Positions 28,401 through 36,894 of a stretch of 64,000 nucleotides of DNA are shown one piece after another. How positions within the stretch are numbered: the stretch's first letter is position 1; each line of letters begins with the position of its first letter. The stretch comes from Achromobacter spanius (lineage in GTDB: Bacteria; Pseudomonadota; Gammaproteobacteria; Burkholderiales; Burkholderiaceae_B): NCBI RefSeq assembly GCF_029637605.1, contig NZ_CP121261.1:2108001-2172000 (forward strand), read 5' to 3'. Under the pieces are notes generated by a model, which was not told the origin of the DNA, did not search any database, and saw only the letters and a program-made list of their open reading frames with translations. Both the position numbers and the translations under genes were made by a program.

Positions 28401-28739
28401 CTACTGCTGGCGGCGCTGCTCCAGCTCTTTCAGGCACTGCGCCACGCCGGCCTGCATCTGCGCGTTGGACACCGCGGCGCGGTCGGACACTTCGCGGCAG
28501 CGGACGTATTGGGCCTGGCTTTCCGCCGAATCGCGAATCACCACGGGGCCGGAGCCTGGCGCGGGGGTGACCGTCATGCGCAGAGTCGACGGCGGCGACT
28601 GGCTGCCATCCTTGGACGGCTGGCTGGGAAACTGCATTTCCTGCGTGGCCGGCACGGCATTCTGCGCATGCGAAACGCTCATGACTCCCAAGGCGCACAC
28701 CGCGGCAAGCAGGCAAGCCGGAACGGAATATTTCTTCAT
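28401..28739 (-). CDS. Small secreted hypothetical protein
   Basis: A 112-residue protein with an N-terminal signal peptide (MKKYSVPACLLAAVCALGVMSVSHA-QN), then a serine/proline-rich middle and a helical, charged C-terminus with two cysteines that could pair (RCREVSD and VAQCLKELEQ). GAGAGG lies upstream of the ATG at 28739. It converges on tssM with nine bases between the stops. No family recognised; probably periplasmic. Confidence 0.65.
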   Translation of the reverse strand: MKKYSVPACLLAAVCALGVMSVSHAQNAVPATQEMQFPSQPSKDGSQSPPSTLRMTVTPAPGSGPVVIRDSAESQAQYVRCREVSDRAAVSNAQMQAGVAQCLKELEQRRQQ

Positions 28740-28949
28740 AAAGACCTCTCTCTTGAATGGGCTGGCGCCCAAGGGCGGCGAGCTTTCCGCGCCAGGCATC
28801 TGGAAGCGCGTAGCGTGGCATGCCCCCAGGGGCGCGCCGCTTATCGTAGCGCCGCCCACCCCCACCCGGCGTGCCAAGACGCAACCACCAACAGCAGAGA
28901 TGTTTCTCGCGGTTTCTTGCGGCCTGCCTGCGTGGCCAAGGCGGGCAGG

Positions 28950-29186
28950 CTATCGCTTGGGCGCCACGCCCGGCCGCGAGGCACGCAGCGGCGCCAACAA
29001 GGACGACAGACCGTTGTGGTCCAGTTCATGCATCAACGCCAGCAGGCGGCCCAGTTCCCCGGGCGGAAAGCCCTTGCGCGCAAACCATGCCAGGTACGGG
29101 CCGGGCAGATCGGCGATCAGGCGCCCCTTGTACTTGCCGAACGGCATGTCGCGGGTCACCAGCAGATTGAGCAGTTCGGGATCCAT
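28950..29186 (-). CDS. DUF3820 family protein
   Basis: A 78-residue protein carrying MPFGKYKGRLIADLPGPYLAWFARKGFPPGELGRLLALMHELDHNGL, the almost complete DUF3820 domain, which is found alone in many proteobacteria and in exonuclease-related proteins. Its function is unknown; one Pfam description links it to a quorum-sensing-regulated factor. Start and stop fit the family length. Confidence 0.78.
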   Translation of the reverse strand: MDPELLNLLVTRDMPFGKYKGRLIADLPGPYLAWFARKGFPPGELGRLLALMHELDHNGLSSLLAPLRASRPGVAPKR

Positions 29187-29320
29187 GGCGCGCAGTCTAC
29201 CTCAGCCCATTACCAGAGTGCCGCCCGCATGCCAAGGCGTCGCTGCGCACCTTACATCCCGTTTCAGCAGACCCCATTTACTGTCCGTATCGTGAACCCG
29301 TTTATCAACAGGAGCTCGCC

Positions 29321-29746
29321 ATGATGAAAACCACCCTGACCTGCACCCTGAGCCTTGCCTTGCTTGCCGGCTGCGCCCCCTTCTCGTCGCCTGACGCGCG
29401 CGACACGCCGGCCGATGGCCACACGGCGCGCAATGCGCTGGACTGGCCAGGCAGCTATGAAGGCACCCTGCCCTGCGCCGATTGCCCCGGCATCAAGACG
29501 CGGCTGACCTTGATGAAGGACGACCGCTATGAACGCCAGACCCAGTACCTGGACCGCGAGCCGCAACCGGAAATCGTTACCGGCACGTTCAGCTGGGAAT
29601 CAGACGGCAGCACCATCCGGCTGGACGCCTCGGGCGATAGCCAGCGCTACTTCGTCGCCGAAAACCAGGTGATCATGCTGTACCGCGACGGCACCCGCCC
29701 CACCGGCCCCTTGGCCTCTTACTACGTCCTGCGCCGCGCGCAATGA
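29321..29746 (+). CDS. nlpE: NlpE-like copper-resistance lipoprotein
   Basis: A 141-residue lipoprotein with lipobox LLAGC (cysteine about residue 18) and an NlpE N-terminal domain: WPGSYEGTLPCADCPGIKTRLTL contains the C-x-x-C motif, followed by beta-strands ending YYVLRRAQ. E. coli NlpE senses surface contact, copper and lipoprotein trafficking faults through Cpx; this protein has only the N-terminal domain. AGGAG lies before the ATG pair at 29321/29324. Confidence 0.83.
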   Translation: MMKTTLTCTLSLALLAGCAPFSSPDARDTPADGHTARNALDWPGSYEGTLPCADCPGIKTRLTLMKDDRYERQTQYLDREPQPEIVTGTFSWESDGSTIRLDASGDSQRYFVAENQVIMLYRDGTRPTGPLASYYVLRRAQ

Positions 29747-29818
29747 TTCCGTTCCGGCTATTCTTGAGGCGAACCGCGCCCTGGCACCCCACCCCGGCGC
29801 CCCACCCTCAAGGAAGCC

Positions 29819-30556
29819 ATGAAGACCGACCACGAGTTGCTTTCCGCTTTTGCCCCCACCGGCACGCTTCGCGCGTCCATCAATCTGGGCAACCCCATCC
29901 TGGCGAACACCGACCCGGCCACTGGCCAGCCCGGCGGCGTGTCGGTCGACCTGGCCACCGAACTGGCGCGGCGCCTGGACGTCAAGCTGGATCTGGTGGT
30001 GTTCAAGTCAGCCGGCGAATCCGTCAATGCCGTGGCCACGGAACAGGCGGACGTGGGCTTTTTTGCCATCGACCCGCTGCGTGGCGAGCAGATCGCATTC
30101 ACCGCCCCCTATGTCGTCATCGAAGGCGCGTACCTGGTGCGCCAGGACTCGCCGGTCACGGCCATGGACCAGGTCGATAACGAGGGCGTGCGCGTGGTGG
30201 TCGGCAAAGGCAGCGCCTACGACCTGTACCTGACGCGCGAGTTGAAGCAAGCCGAGATTTTCCGCGCCCCGACCTCGCCTGCCGTCGTCGACACTTTCCT
30301 GCAGCAAAACCTGGAAGTGGCGGCAGGCGTAAAGCAACAACTGGAAGCCGATGCCGCGCGCCTGGGCGGGCTGCGCCTCTTGGACGGCCACTTCATGCTG
30401 ATCCGCCAGGCCATGGGCGTGCCCAAGAGCCGTGGCGACAAGGCCAGCGCGTACTTGGCCGCCTTTGTTGAAGCCATGAAGAAATCCGGGTTCGTGGCTG
30501 AGGCCCTGGCGCGCCACAAGATCCAAGGCGCTGCCGTGGCGCCAGCCCAAGCCTGA
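29819..30556 (+). CDS. Family 3 solute-binding protein without signal peptide
   Basis: A 245-residue protein that aligns to amino-acid-type periplasmic binding proteins: TGTLRASINLGNPILANTDPATGQPGGVSVDLATELARRLDVKLDLVVF is the first lobe start, then QADVGFFAIDPLRGEQIAFTAPYVVIEGAYLVR. Such proteins are normally exported, but the frame starts directly at the domain with MKTDHELLSAFAP and no upstream in-frame signal sequence is visible before a stop. AAGGAA lies before the ATG. It may act in the cytoplasm or be mislocalised relative to its ancestors. No ABC permease genes are beside it. Confidence 0.78.
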   Translation: MKTDHELLSAFAPTGTLRASINLGNPILANTDPATGQPGGVSVDLATELARRLDVKLDLVVFKSAGESVNAVATEQADVGFFAIDPLRGEQIAFTAPYVVIEGAYLVRQDSPVTAMDQVDNEGVRVVVGKGSAYDLYLTRELKQAEIFRAPTSPAVVDTFLQQNLEVAAGVKQQLEADAARLGGLRLLDGHFMLIRQAMGVPKSRGDKASAYLAAFVEAMKKSGFVAEALARHKIQGAAVAPAQA

Positions 30557-30570
30557 AGCCAGCCACGCGC

Positions 30571-30609
30571 AAACAAAAAGCGCCGGCCGATGTCGCCATC
30601 GGCCGGCGC
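30571..30609 (-). terminator. Intrinsic terminator of the fmdAB operon
   Basis: Thirteen-base arms (30580-30592 and 30597-30609) pair perfectly around the loop TCGC. An A-run at 30571-30579 becomes a T-run after the hairpin for transcripts on the minus strand, so it ends the formamidase operon. The hairpin may also slow the converging plus-strand gene. Confidence 0.88.
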
Positions 30610-30631
30610 GTTGTCCGTCACCCAAACTTCC

Positions 30632-30964
30632 TCAATGGCTGATCATCCAGGGTCTTGCGCCCGCGAATGATTTCGCGCCGTCGGCACTGGTGCGCGTCTT
30701 GCCTGATGCGCGCCCGCCCCCACAACAACCGCAGTTCATGCCATGCCCCGACCGCGAACTGCGCGGCTCGTTCGCGCTGCGTTCGTTCACGGCACGCGCC
30801 CGGTTCACGGCGGACGACAGCGCCGAGATCGCCGGCGCCCCGCTGATGATGCGGCCCGACGCGGCGCCGCATTGCGGGCAGGCCGCCGGATCGCGCCAGT
30901 GCGCCAGCGGCCGCAAGGCGGCAAATTCGCCGCATGCGCCGCAGGAATAGTCATACATGGGCAT
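30632..30964 (-). CDS. fmdB: FmdB-family zinc-ribbon regulatory protein
   Basis: A 110-residue protein with an N-terminal zinc ribbon: Cys8, Cys11, Cys29 and Cys32 (YDYSCGACGEF and ACPQCG). FmdB was described as a putative regulator beside formamidase in Methylophilus. The C-terminal part is low-complexity with a second glycine/cysteine cluster (MNCGCCGGG). It begins 11 bases after the formamidase stop and ends before a strong terminator. Confidence 0.87.
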   Translation of the reverse strand: MPMYDYSCGACGEFAALRPLAHWRDPAACPQCGAASGRIISGAPAISALSSAVNRARAVNERSANEPRSSRSGHGMNCGCCGGGRASGKTRTSADGAKSFAGARPWMISH

Positions 30965-30975
30965 CGCGGCTCTCC

Positions 30976-32205
30976 TTAGCGATCGCGCGAGAGCGGCATG
31001 TCCACCCCGCCCTGGATGTGCTTGACCGGCCCCGACGCCGAGGGCTGGATGTCAAAGTCGAAGATCTCGGTGGGCAGCCACAGCGTGGCGCAAGAATTGG
31101 GAATGTCCACCACCCCGCTGATATGGCCCTGCACCGGCGCGCAGCCCAAGAGCGAATACGCCTGTGCGCCGGAATAGCCGAATTTCTTCAGGTATTCGAT
31201 GGCGTTCAGGCACGCCTGCCGATAGGCCACGTTCACGTCCAGGTAGTGCTGCTTGCCTTCTTCGTCGACCGAGATGCCTTCGAAGATCAGGTAGTCCTTG
31301 TAGGCGGGCGTGATGGGGCTGGGCTTGAAGATGGGATTCTTGATGGCGTATTTTTCCATGCCGCCCTTGATGAGCGACACGCGCATATGCACCCAGCCCG
31401 CCATTTCGATGGCGCCGCAGAAGGTGATCTCGCCATCGCCTTGCGAGAAGTGCAGGTCACCCACCGACAGGCCGCCACCCTGGACGTAGACCGGAAAGAA
31501 CACGCGCGCCCCGCGTGACAGGTCCTTGATGTCGCAGTTGCCGCCGTGCTCGCGGGGCGGCACGGTACGTGCGCCTTCGGCTGCTGCACGGTCACGGTCT
31601 GCGCCTTGCAAGGCGCCCATGTGGGCCGTCTTGGGCGCGGGCGGATTGGCCAGCGGCGGCACGCGATTGGGGTTGGTGTCGATCAGCGCCTGTTCGCGCC
31701 GGTTCCAGGTATCCAGCAGCTTTTTATCGGGCAGGCAGCCGATCAGGCCGGGATGGATCAGGCCCGCGAAATTGACGCCCGGAATATGGCGTGACGACGT
31801 GAACATGCCGTGGAAATCCCAGATGGATTTTTGCGCATGCGGGAAGTGCTCGGTCAGGAAGCCGCCACCGTTGTTGCGGCTGAAAAAGCCATTGAACCCC
31901 CACAGGCTGTCGGGCTTGGCGCCGATGTCCAGCAGGTCAACCACCAGCAAGTCACCGGGCTCCGCGCCTTCCACGCCCACCGGGCCGGAAAGAAAGTGGA
32001 CGGTGGACAGATCCACGTCGCGCACATCGTCGGCGCTGTCGTCGTTCTTGATCGCGCCGCCCGTCCAGTCATAGGTTTCCAATACGAAATCGTCGCCGGG
32101 CTTGACCCACACGGCCATCGGAATATCCGGGTGCCAACGGTTGTGGATGTGCGTGTTTTCGTAAGGGGACTGGTCCAGATCGACCTTGATGAGGGGTGTG
32201 GTCAT
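30976..32205 (-). CDS. fmdA: Formamidase (FmdA/AmdA family)
   Basis: A 409-residue acetamidase/formamidase that hydrolyses formamide or short aliphatic amides to ammonia and the acid. Features include the N-terminal ENTHIHNRWHPDIP, VEPGDLLVVDLLDIG-like region, PREHGGNCDIKDLSRGARVFFPVYVQGGGLSVGDLHFSQGDGEITFCGAIEMAG, and the C-terminal LGCAPVQGHISGVVDIPNSCATLWLPTEIFDFDI. These contain the metal/catalytic residues of the family. GGAGATGAAAGAG precedes the ATG. Nitrogen scavenging is the likely role. Operon with fmdB. Confidence 0.92.
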   Translation of the reverse strand: MTTPLIKVDLDQSPYENTHIHNRWHPDIPMAVWVKPGDDFVLETYDWTGGAIKNDDSADDVRDVDLSTVHFLSGPVGVEGAEPGDLLVVDLLDIGAKPDSLWGFNGFFSRNNGGGFLTEHFPHAQKSIWDFHGMFTSSRHIPGVNFAGLIHPGLIGCLPDKKLLDTWNRREQALIDTNPNRVPPLANPPAPKTAHMGALQGADRDRAAAEGARTVPPREHGGNCDIKDLSRGARVFFPVYVQGGGLSVGDLHFSQGDGEITFCGAIEMAGWVHMRVSLIKGGMEKYAIKNPIFKPSPITPAYKDYLIFEGISVDEEGKQHYLDVNVAYRQACLNAIEYLKKFGYSGAQAYSLLGCAPVQGHISGVVDIPNSCATLWLPTEIFDFDIQPSASGPVKHIQGGVDMPLSRDR

Positions 32206-32440
32206 TCTCTTTCATCTCCAACGTGACGTGTTGATAAAACAGAACTTCAGCCGGAAGGCAGGCGCCCGATACCGTTGCGGCTCGGGTCTTTTGAATCAGG
32301 GAACCGTGGTCGATGGTAGACCGGTTCCCGCGAATCGCCATACTGGTTTTCCATGCAGTGTCAGGCACGCGGCGCAACATGTCCGCGCACGCTTTTCGCA
32401 CCAGTTATGATGCACGCCACGCCACACCAGAGTTTTTCGC

Positions 32441-32809
32441 ATGGCAGCAAAGCACCGTCGGCCACTGGCCATTTGTTTGATCCTCGCGGCCTGCGCCGCC
32501 GCGCCTGCGCGCGCCGACAGCGACTGTGTTGCCCGCATCGACGCGGCAGAGGCCAGCTTGAAGCGCAAGCAAGACGTACAGCGCACGCATGAAGCGGCCA
32601 ACAATCTGGAGCTGAACCGGGATCTTTGCCAGGGCCGCCTGGACTTGCTGGATGCGCGCTACGCGCTTAGCGATGATTTCGAAGCGTGCCGCCGCCAGGG
32701 TGCGGCCTTTTCGGACGCCGTCGTGCGCAGGCTGACCCAGGCGTCCGAGGAACTCGCCGACATGAAAACCGCCTGGATCCGGACCTGCGCCAGGCAGATG
32801 CAAGACTGA
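32441..32809 (+). CDS. Small secreted hypothetical protein
   Basis: A 122-residue protein with a signal peptide (about 1-25, ICLILAACAAAPARA-DS). The mature chain is helical with four cysteines (SDCVAR, LCQGRL, FEACRR, RTCARQ) that could form two disulfides. I do not recognise a family. It converges with the aminotransferase gene across a hairpin. Confidence 0.62.
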   Translation: MAAKHRRPLAICLILAACAAAPARADSDCVARIDAAEASLKRKQDVQRTHEAANNLELNRDLCQGRLDLLDARYALSDDFEACRRQGAAFSDAVVRRLTQASEELADMKTAWIRTCARQMQD

Positions 32810-32820
32810 GGACTGGCGCC

Positions 32821-32843
32821 GCCACGCCACGGACAGGCGTGGC
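32821..32843. terminator. Hairpin between converging genes
   Basis: GCCACGCC (32821-32828) and GGCGTGGC (32836-32843) pair perfectly around a seven-base loop, 11 bases after the stop of the secreted protein and 15 before that of the aminotransferase. There is no T-run, so termination is uncertain. Confidence 0.45.
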
Positions 32844-32858
32844 AACACCCTGCCCTCA

Positions 32859-34346
32859 TCAGATGGACATTTCCATCTCGCTGTGTTGCGGGAAGAAGAT
32901 GGCGCGGCTGGGATCGAAGCCATAGCGCGTTTCGAATTGGCAGGCGTCATTCGCCAGCGCCAGGACCGACTCAAGAATGAAGTCGGCCTTTTCATCCGAC
33001 AGCAACACGCTGAAGTTCAGCCTGACAAAACCGGGCTTTTCGATTTCGCGGCCATCCAGAATGGCTTGGCGCATCTGCCGCGACTGGGCGGGGTCAATGT
33101 CCAGCAGCCGATGCACGTACGGCCCCGCGCATGCGCAGCCGCCACGCGCCTGGATGCCGAAGCGGTCGCTGAGCAGGCGGGTCACCAGTTGCTGATGCAC
33201 GAATCCGCCCTGGCTATTGCGCACGCGGAACGAAAAGATGGGCAAACGATTGGCGCTAAGCGAGCCCAGCAATTCCAACTGCTCTGAACCCTTCCAAGCG
33301 GCCAGCGCGCGCTGGACGAAGTGCGCGTTGCGCTGGCGCATGAAATCGGCGCCCAGCGCGTCCTTCACCAACAAGACCAGCGCCGCGCGGATATCGCCCA
33401 CCACGTTCGGCGTACCCGCTTCTTCGCGCGATTCCAGGCTGCCGCTGTAATCATGGCCCTCGGGCGACACGAATTTGACGGTGCCACCGCCCGGCCAGGT
33501 CGGCGTGGTGTCGAGCACCGCGTCGCGCCGTACGATCAGCACACCCGATGCGCCCGGCCCGCCGATGAACTTGTGCGGTGAAAAAACAATGGCGTCGATC
33601 TGCGCGTCCGTGGCGGGCGACATCTGGATGGGCAAGTAAGGCGCGCCGCCCGCGTAGTCCCACAGCATTTTCGCACCCGCCGCCTTGACCTGCCGGGTGA
33701 TGCCGGCCACGTCCGCCACGATGCCGGTCACGTTGGACGCGGCCGACAAGGCGCAGATCACCAGCGTGCCGGCGGGCGCGGCCAGCGCCGCATCCAACGC
33801 CGCCAGATCCGGGCCGCCTTGCGCGCTTTCAGGCACTTCGACGATGTCCGCGCCGCATTCGCGCCACGGCAGAATATTCGAGTGATGTTCGTACGGGCCG
33901 ATGATGACGCGAACGTTCTTGCCCGCCGCCACCGCCGCATCCACGCCGAACAGATGTACCAGGCGATTGATGCCCGCCGTTGCGCCCGACCCCGCAAAAA
34001 TCACCGCGTGCGCGTCGCTGGCGCCACAGCACCGGGCGATCACGGCGCGGGCCTCACGGCGCAAGCGCGTGATGAAGCCGCCGCAGTAGGACGCTTCGGT
34101 GTGGGAATTGGCGTAGTACGGCAGCACCTGTTCCAGGACAAAGCGCTCGACCTGCATCAGCGCGCGGCCGGATGCAACGTAGTCGGCGTAGACCAGGGGC
34201 TTGCGGCCAAAGGGGCCGTCGATAAAGGCATCCTTGCCGATCAGGCCGTCGGCAAGCGCAGCGGCGATATCGCCGGTTTTCAAGCTGTCTTGAAACTGCT
34301 GCAACGGTCCTGCGGAGTCGGAGGCCGTGGCGGTAAACGTAGTCAT
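32859..34346 (-). CDS. Class V (cysteine-desulfurase-like) aminotransferase
   Basis: A 495-residue PLP enzyme of fold type I. Lys259 in IVFSPHKFIGGPGASG is the Schiff-base lysine, Asp230 (MLWDYAGGAPY) contacts the pyridine nitrogen and the segment IIGPYEHHSNILPWRE supplies the stacking histidine. A C-terminal ARGGCACAGPYVH resembles the cysteine loop of desulfurases. The ATG at 34346 is chosen; 19 upstream codons are open but include the divergent control region. The Lrp-type gene 92 bases away, transcribed divergently, suggests an amino-acid-related substrate. Specific reaction is not determinable. Confidence 0.83.
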   Translation of the reverse strand: MTTFTATASDSAGPLQQFQDSLKTGDIAAALADGLIGKDAFIDGPFGRKPLVYADYVASGRALMQVERFVLEQVLPYYANSHTEASYCGGFITRLRREARAVIARCCGASDAHAVIFAGSGATAGINRLVHLFGVDAAVAAGKNVRVIIGPYEHHSNILPWRECGADIVEVPESAQGGPDLAALDAALAAPAGTLVICALSAASNVTGIVADVAGITRQVKAAGAKMLWDYAGGAPYLPIQMSPATDAQIDAIVFSPHKFIGGPGASGVLIVRRDAVLDTTPTWPGGGTVKFVSPEGHDYSGSLESREEAGTPNVVGDIRAALVLLVKDALGADFMRQRNAHFVQRALAAWKGSEQLELLGSLSANRLPIFSFRVRNSQGGFVHQQLVTRLLSDRFGIQARGGCACAGPYVHRLLDIDPAQSRQMRQAILDGREIEKPGFVRLNFSVLLSDEKADFILESVLALANDACQFETRYGFDPSRAIFFPQHSEMEMSI

Positions 34347-34403
34347 GATGGTCTTCCAAGTGATCCGAAATATCATACGATGGAAGCCAACAACGAACAT
34401 CAC

Positions 34404-34425
34404 CGTAATTTTGCGTAAATTAACG
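34404..34425. promoter_or_regulatory. Candidate Lrp-type operator
   Basis: The 92-base divergent gap is AT-rich and includes the imperfect inverted repeat CGTAATTT...AAATTAACG at 34404-34425. Lrp/AsnC regulators bind degenerate AT-rich palindromes of this kind. It would control both the aminotransferase and the Lrp gene. Confidence 0.4.
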
Positions 34426-34438
34426 AATATTGGTTCAT

Positions 34439-34924
34439 ATGAACGATCAATTGGAAAAAATAGACAAGCTTGATCTAAGCATCATTGCTTGCCTGCAAAA
34501 AGACGGTTCGCTGTCGCAGCGCGAGCTGGCCGATCGGGTGGGCCTTTCGCAAAATGCCTGCTGGCGCCGGCTTCAGCGCCTGAATGCCTGCGGCATCATT
34601 CGCGGCACCCGGGCGGAAGTCAGCCTGGTGGCACTGGGGCTGGACCTGACCGTTTTCGTCATGATCCGCACCAGCCATCACGCCAAGGCCTGGGCCGACG
34701 GCTTCCGCCAGCACGTAGAACGCCTGCCCGAAGTGACGGAGTTCTACCGCATCGGCGGCGACTGGGATTACCTGATCAAGGTAGTATGCCGAGGCATGGC
34801 CGGCTATGACCGCTTCTATCAAAAGCTGATCACGGATTTTGAACTGTCGACGGTCACGGGTTTCTTCAGCATGGAAGCCATTATCGAAAACCGCCCGCCG
34901 GATCTTCGTCTGCTGGACACCTGA
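34439..34924 (+). CDS. Lrp/AsnC-family transcriptional regulator
   Basis: A 161-residue protein with the AsnC helix-turn-helix at about residues 9-60 (LDLSIIACLQKDGSLSQRELADRVGLSQNACWRRLQRLNACGII) and a C-terminal RAM ligand-binding domain (about 70-150), including EFYRIGGDWDYLIKVVCRGMAGYDRF. It probably responds to an amino acid and controls the divergent class V aminotransferase. The ATG at 34439 is preferred to a TTG three codons upstream. Confidence 0.9.
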   Translation: MNDQLEKIDKLDLSIIACLQKDGSLSQRELADRVGLSQNACWRRLQRLNACGIIRGTRAEVSLVALGLDLTVFVMIRTSHHAKAWADGFRQHVERLPEVTEFYRIGGDWDYLIKVVCRGMAGYDRFYQKLITDFELSTVTGFFSMEAIIENRPPDLRLLDT

Positions 34925-35101
34925 TGCTGCCCGTCCGAAAACCGTCTTGCCGCGACAGCCGGGAACTTTGAAGCCCGATTCGGTTCGAAACCCCTCACCC
35001 TCACCGTGGAGACCCGCAAGGCCATGATTCTTTAAGCCCTCCTTCTGATCCCCCTTTGCCGCCCGCCGCGCAAAGCGTTTCATTATTTCGGAGAGCTATC
35101 C

Positions 35102-36844
35102 ATGGCCCGGTCTTCCAGCGCGCCGCCTTCGGCGCAATCCCCGACGCATCCGTCCTTCGCCACGTCCCATTCAGTGGCGTCCCATGCCGTTGCGTCCCAC
35201 TCCGTCCCGTCTGCCTTCCTCAGCTTGCAGCGCGTCCGCGTGGCGCTGCCCGACGGCCGCGTGCTGCTTGACGACGTCAGCCACGACTTCACCACCGCCC
35301 GCCACGGCGTCATCGGGCGCAACGGCGCGGGGAAATCGGTGCTGCTGCGAGTGATGCTTGGCGCCCTGCCCCCGCAATCCGGCCGCGTCGTGCGCCACGG
35401 GCACATGGCCCACGTGCCGCAGACGCCAAGCTGCTTCCCCGGCACCACCCTGGCCGATGTCGCGGGCCTGGGTGCCGTCGTCCGCGCCCTGTCCAACATC
35501 GAAGCGGGCAGCACAGATCGCGCCGATTTCGATCTGGCCGAAGACCATTGGCTGATCCATCACGACTGGGCGCGTATGCTTGCCGACGCCGGCCTGCCGG
35601 ATTGGTCGCTCGCGCACCCTGCCCACGTAGCTAGCGGCGGTGAACTGACCCGCGTGGCCTTGGCAGGCGCGCTACTGCAAGGCGGCGACGGCCTGCTGCT
35701 GGACGAACCCACCAACCATCTGGACACCCGTGCGCGTGATTGGCTGATCGAAAAAATCAGCGCATGGCGCGGCGCGCTGATCGTCGTCAGCCACGACCGC
35801 CGCCTGCTGGACGCCATGGGCAATATTGTTGAGCTGGACGGCGGCTCGCTGAGCGGGCACGCCGGCAACTACAGTGCCTGGCGCGCCCAGCGGGACAGAC
35901 AGGACGCTGCGGCCGACGCCGCCCTGGAGCACGCCCGCAACGAACGCGCAGCGGGCTTGCGCGCATTGCGGCAACAGCACGACGCGCAACAACAACGCAG
36001 CGCGCGCAATAGCCGCAACGCCCGCGAGACCAATCAAGCCCCGATCCTGCTTGGCGCAAAAAAAGCCAGTGCACAAGCTCATGCCGGGCGCGACCGATTG
36101 CGCCGCCTGCAAGCGGGCGCCGCGTTGGAAGACGCCGTCAGACAGGCCGCCTTGCGGGCACCCACGGCGCCGGGCGTGGCCTTGGCATTGCCCGACACCA
36201 CGGTGCCCGCCGGACGGCGCGTCCTGCATCTGGAAGACGCCCGGCTTCCCTTTCCGGAACAGGCGCAACCGTTCAACTTGAGCCTGGCCGGCCCTTTTCG
36301 GTTGGCGATCCAAGGGCCAAATGGCTGCGGTAAAAGCACGCTGCTGGCGATGCTGGCGGGCGATCTGCCCCTCCTTTCTGGCCGCTGCGATGTGCGCGTG
36401 CCCACCGCCATGCTGGACCAACGCGCAAGCGCATTGCCCGCGCATGCGTCGCTACTGCAAACCTTGGACGCCCTGGGCTCGCCGCTGTCGCAGGGTGAGC
36501 TGCGTAGCCGCCTGGCCCTGCTGGGACTGGGCCCGCCCCTGGTTCAGGCGCCCGCCGCCACCTTGAGCGGCGGCGAACGCATCAAGGCCGCGCTGGCCGC
36601 CGCGCTCTGGCGCAAGCAGCCCGCGCAATTGCTGCTGCTGGACGAACCCACCAACCATCTGGACATGGCGTCGACGCAGGCGCTGGAAGACGCGCTGGCG
36701 CAGTATCCCGGCGCCATGGTGGTGGTGTCGCACGATGCGGTGTTTCTGGAACGGATCGGCCCCACGCATTGGTTGACGTCCAACGACGATGGCACTTGGG
36801 TACTACGCGAAGGCGAATCGGAAGCGGATCGTTCACCGGCCTGA
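35102..36844 (+). CDS. ABC-F family ATPase
   Basis: A 580-residue soluble protein with two ABC domains and no membrane segments. Domain 1 has Walker A GRNGAGKS (about residue 75), signature SGGELTRVALAGALL and Walker B LLLDEPTNHLD; domain 2 has GPNGCGKS, SGGERIKAALAAAL and LLLLDEPTNHLD. The linker (about 250-340) is charged and helical, as in ABC-F translation factors that bind the ribosomal E site. The N-terminal 40 residues include three SHSVA-type repeats and are atypical for the family. GGAGAG precedes the ATG. It resembles the Uup/YheS/YbiT group; I cannot say which. Confidence 0.88.
   Translation: MARSSSAPPSAQSPTHPSFATSHSVASHAVASHSVPSAFLSLQRVRVALPDGRVLLDDVSHDFTTARHGVIGRNGAGKSVLLRVMLGALPPQSGRVVRHGHMAHVPQTPSCFPGTTLADVAGLGAVVRALSNIEAGSTDRADFDLAEDHWLIHHDWARMLADAGLPDWSLAHPAHVASGGELTRVALAGALLQGGDGLLLDEPTNHLDTRARDWLIEKISAWRGALIVVSHDRRLLDAMGNIVELDGGSLSGHAGNYSAWRAQRDRQDAAADAALEHARNERAAGLRALRQQHDAQQQRSARNSRNARETNQAPILLGAKKASAQAHAGRDRLRRLQAGAALEDAVRQAALRAPTAPGVALALPDTTVPAGRRVLHLEDARLPFPEQAQPFNLSLAGPFRLAIQGPNGCGKSTLLAMLAGDLPLLSGRCDVRVPTAMLDQRASALPAHASLLQTLDALGSPLSQGELRSRLALLGLGPPLVQAPAATLSGGERIKAALAAALWRKQPAQLLLLDEPTNHLDMASTQALEDALAQYPGAMVVVSHDAVFLERIGPTHWLTSNDDGTWVLREGESEADRSPA
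35164..35208. repeat. 15-bp repeat inside the ABC-F gene start
   Basis: Three in-frame units starting GTCCCA lie at 35164, 35179 and 35194; they encode the N-terminal SHSVA-SHAVA-SHSVP stretch before the first ABC domain. Confidence 0.7.
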
Positions 36845-36894
36845 CGCGGCGCTTGGCAGTTCGGCGTGAAAGGCCTTTCGTGCTGGCGCCGGCA

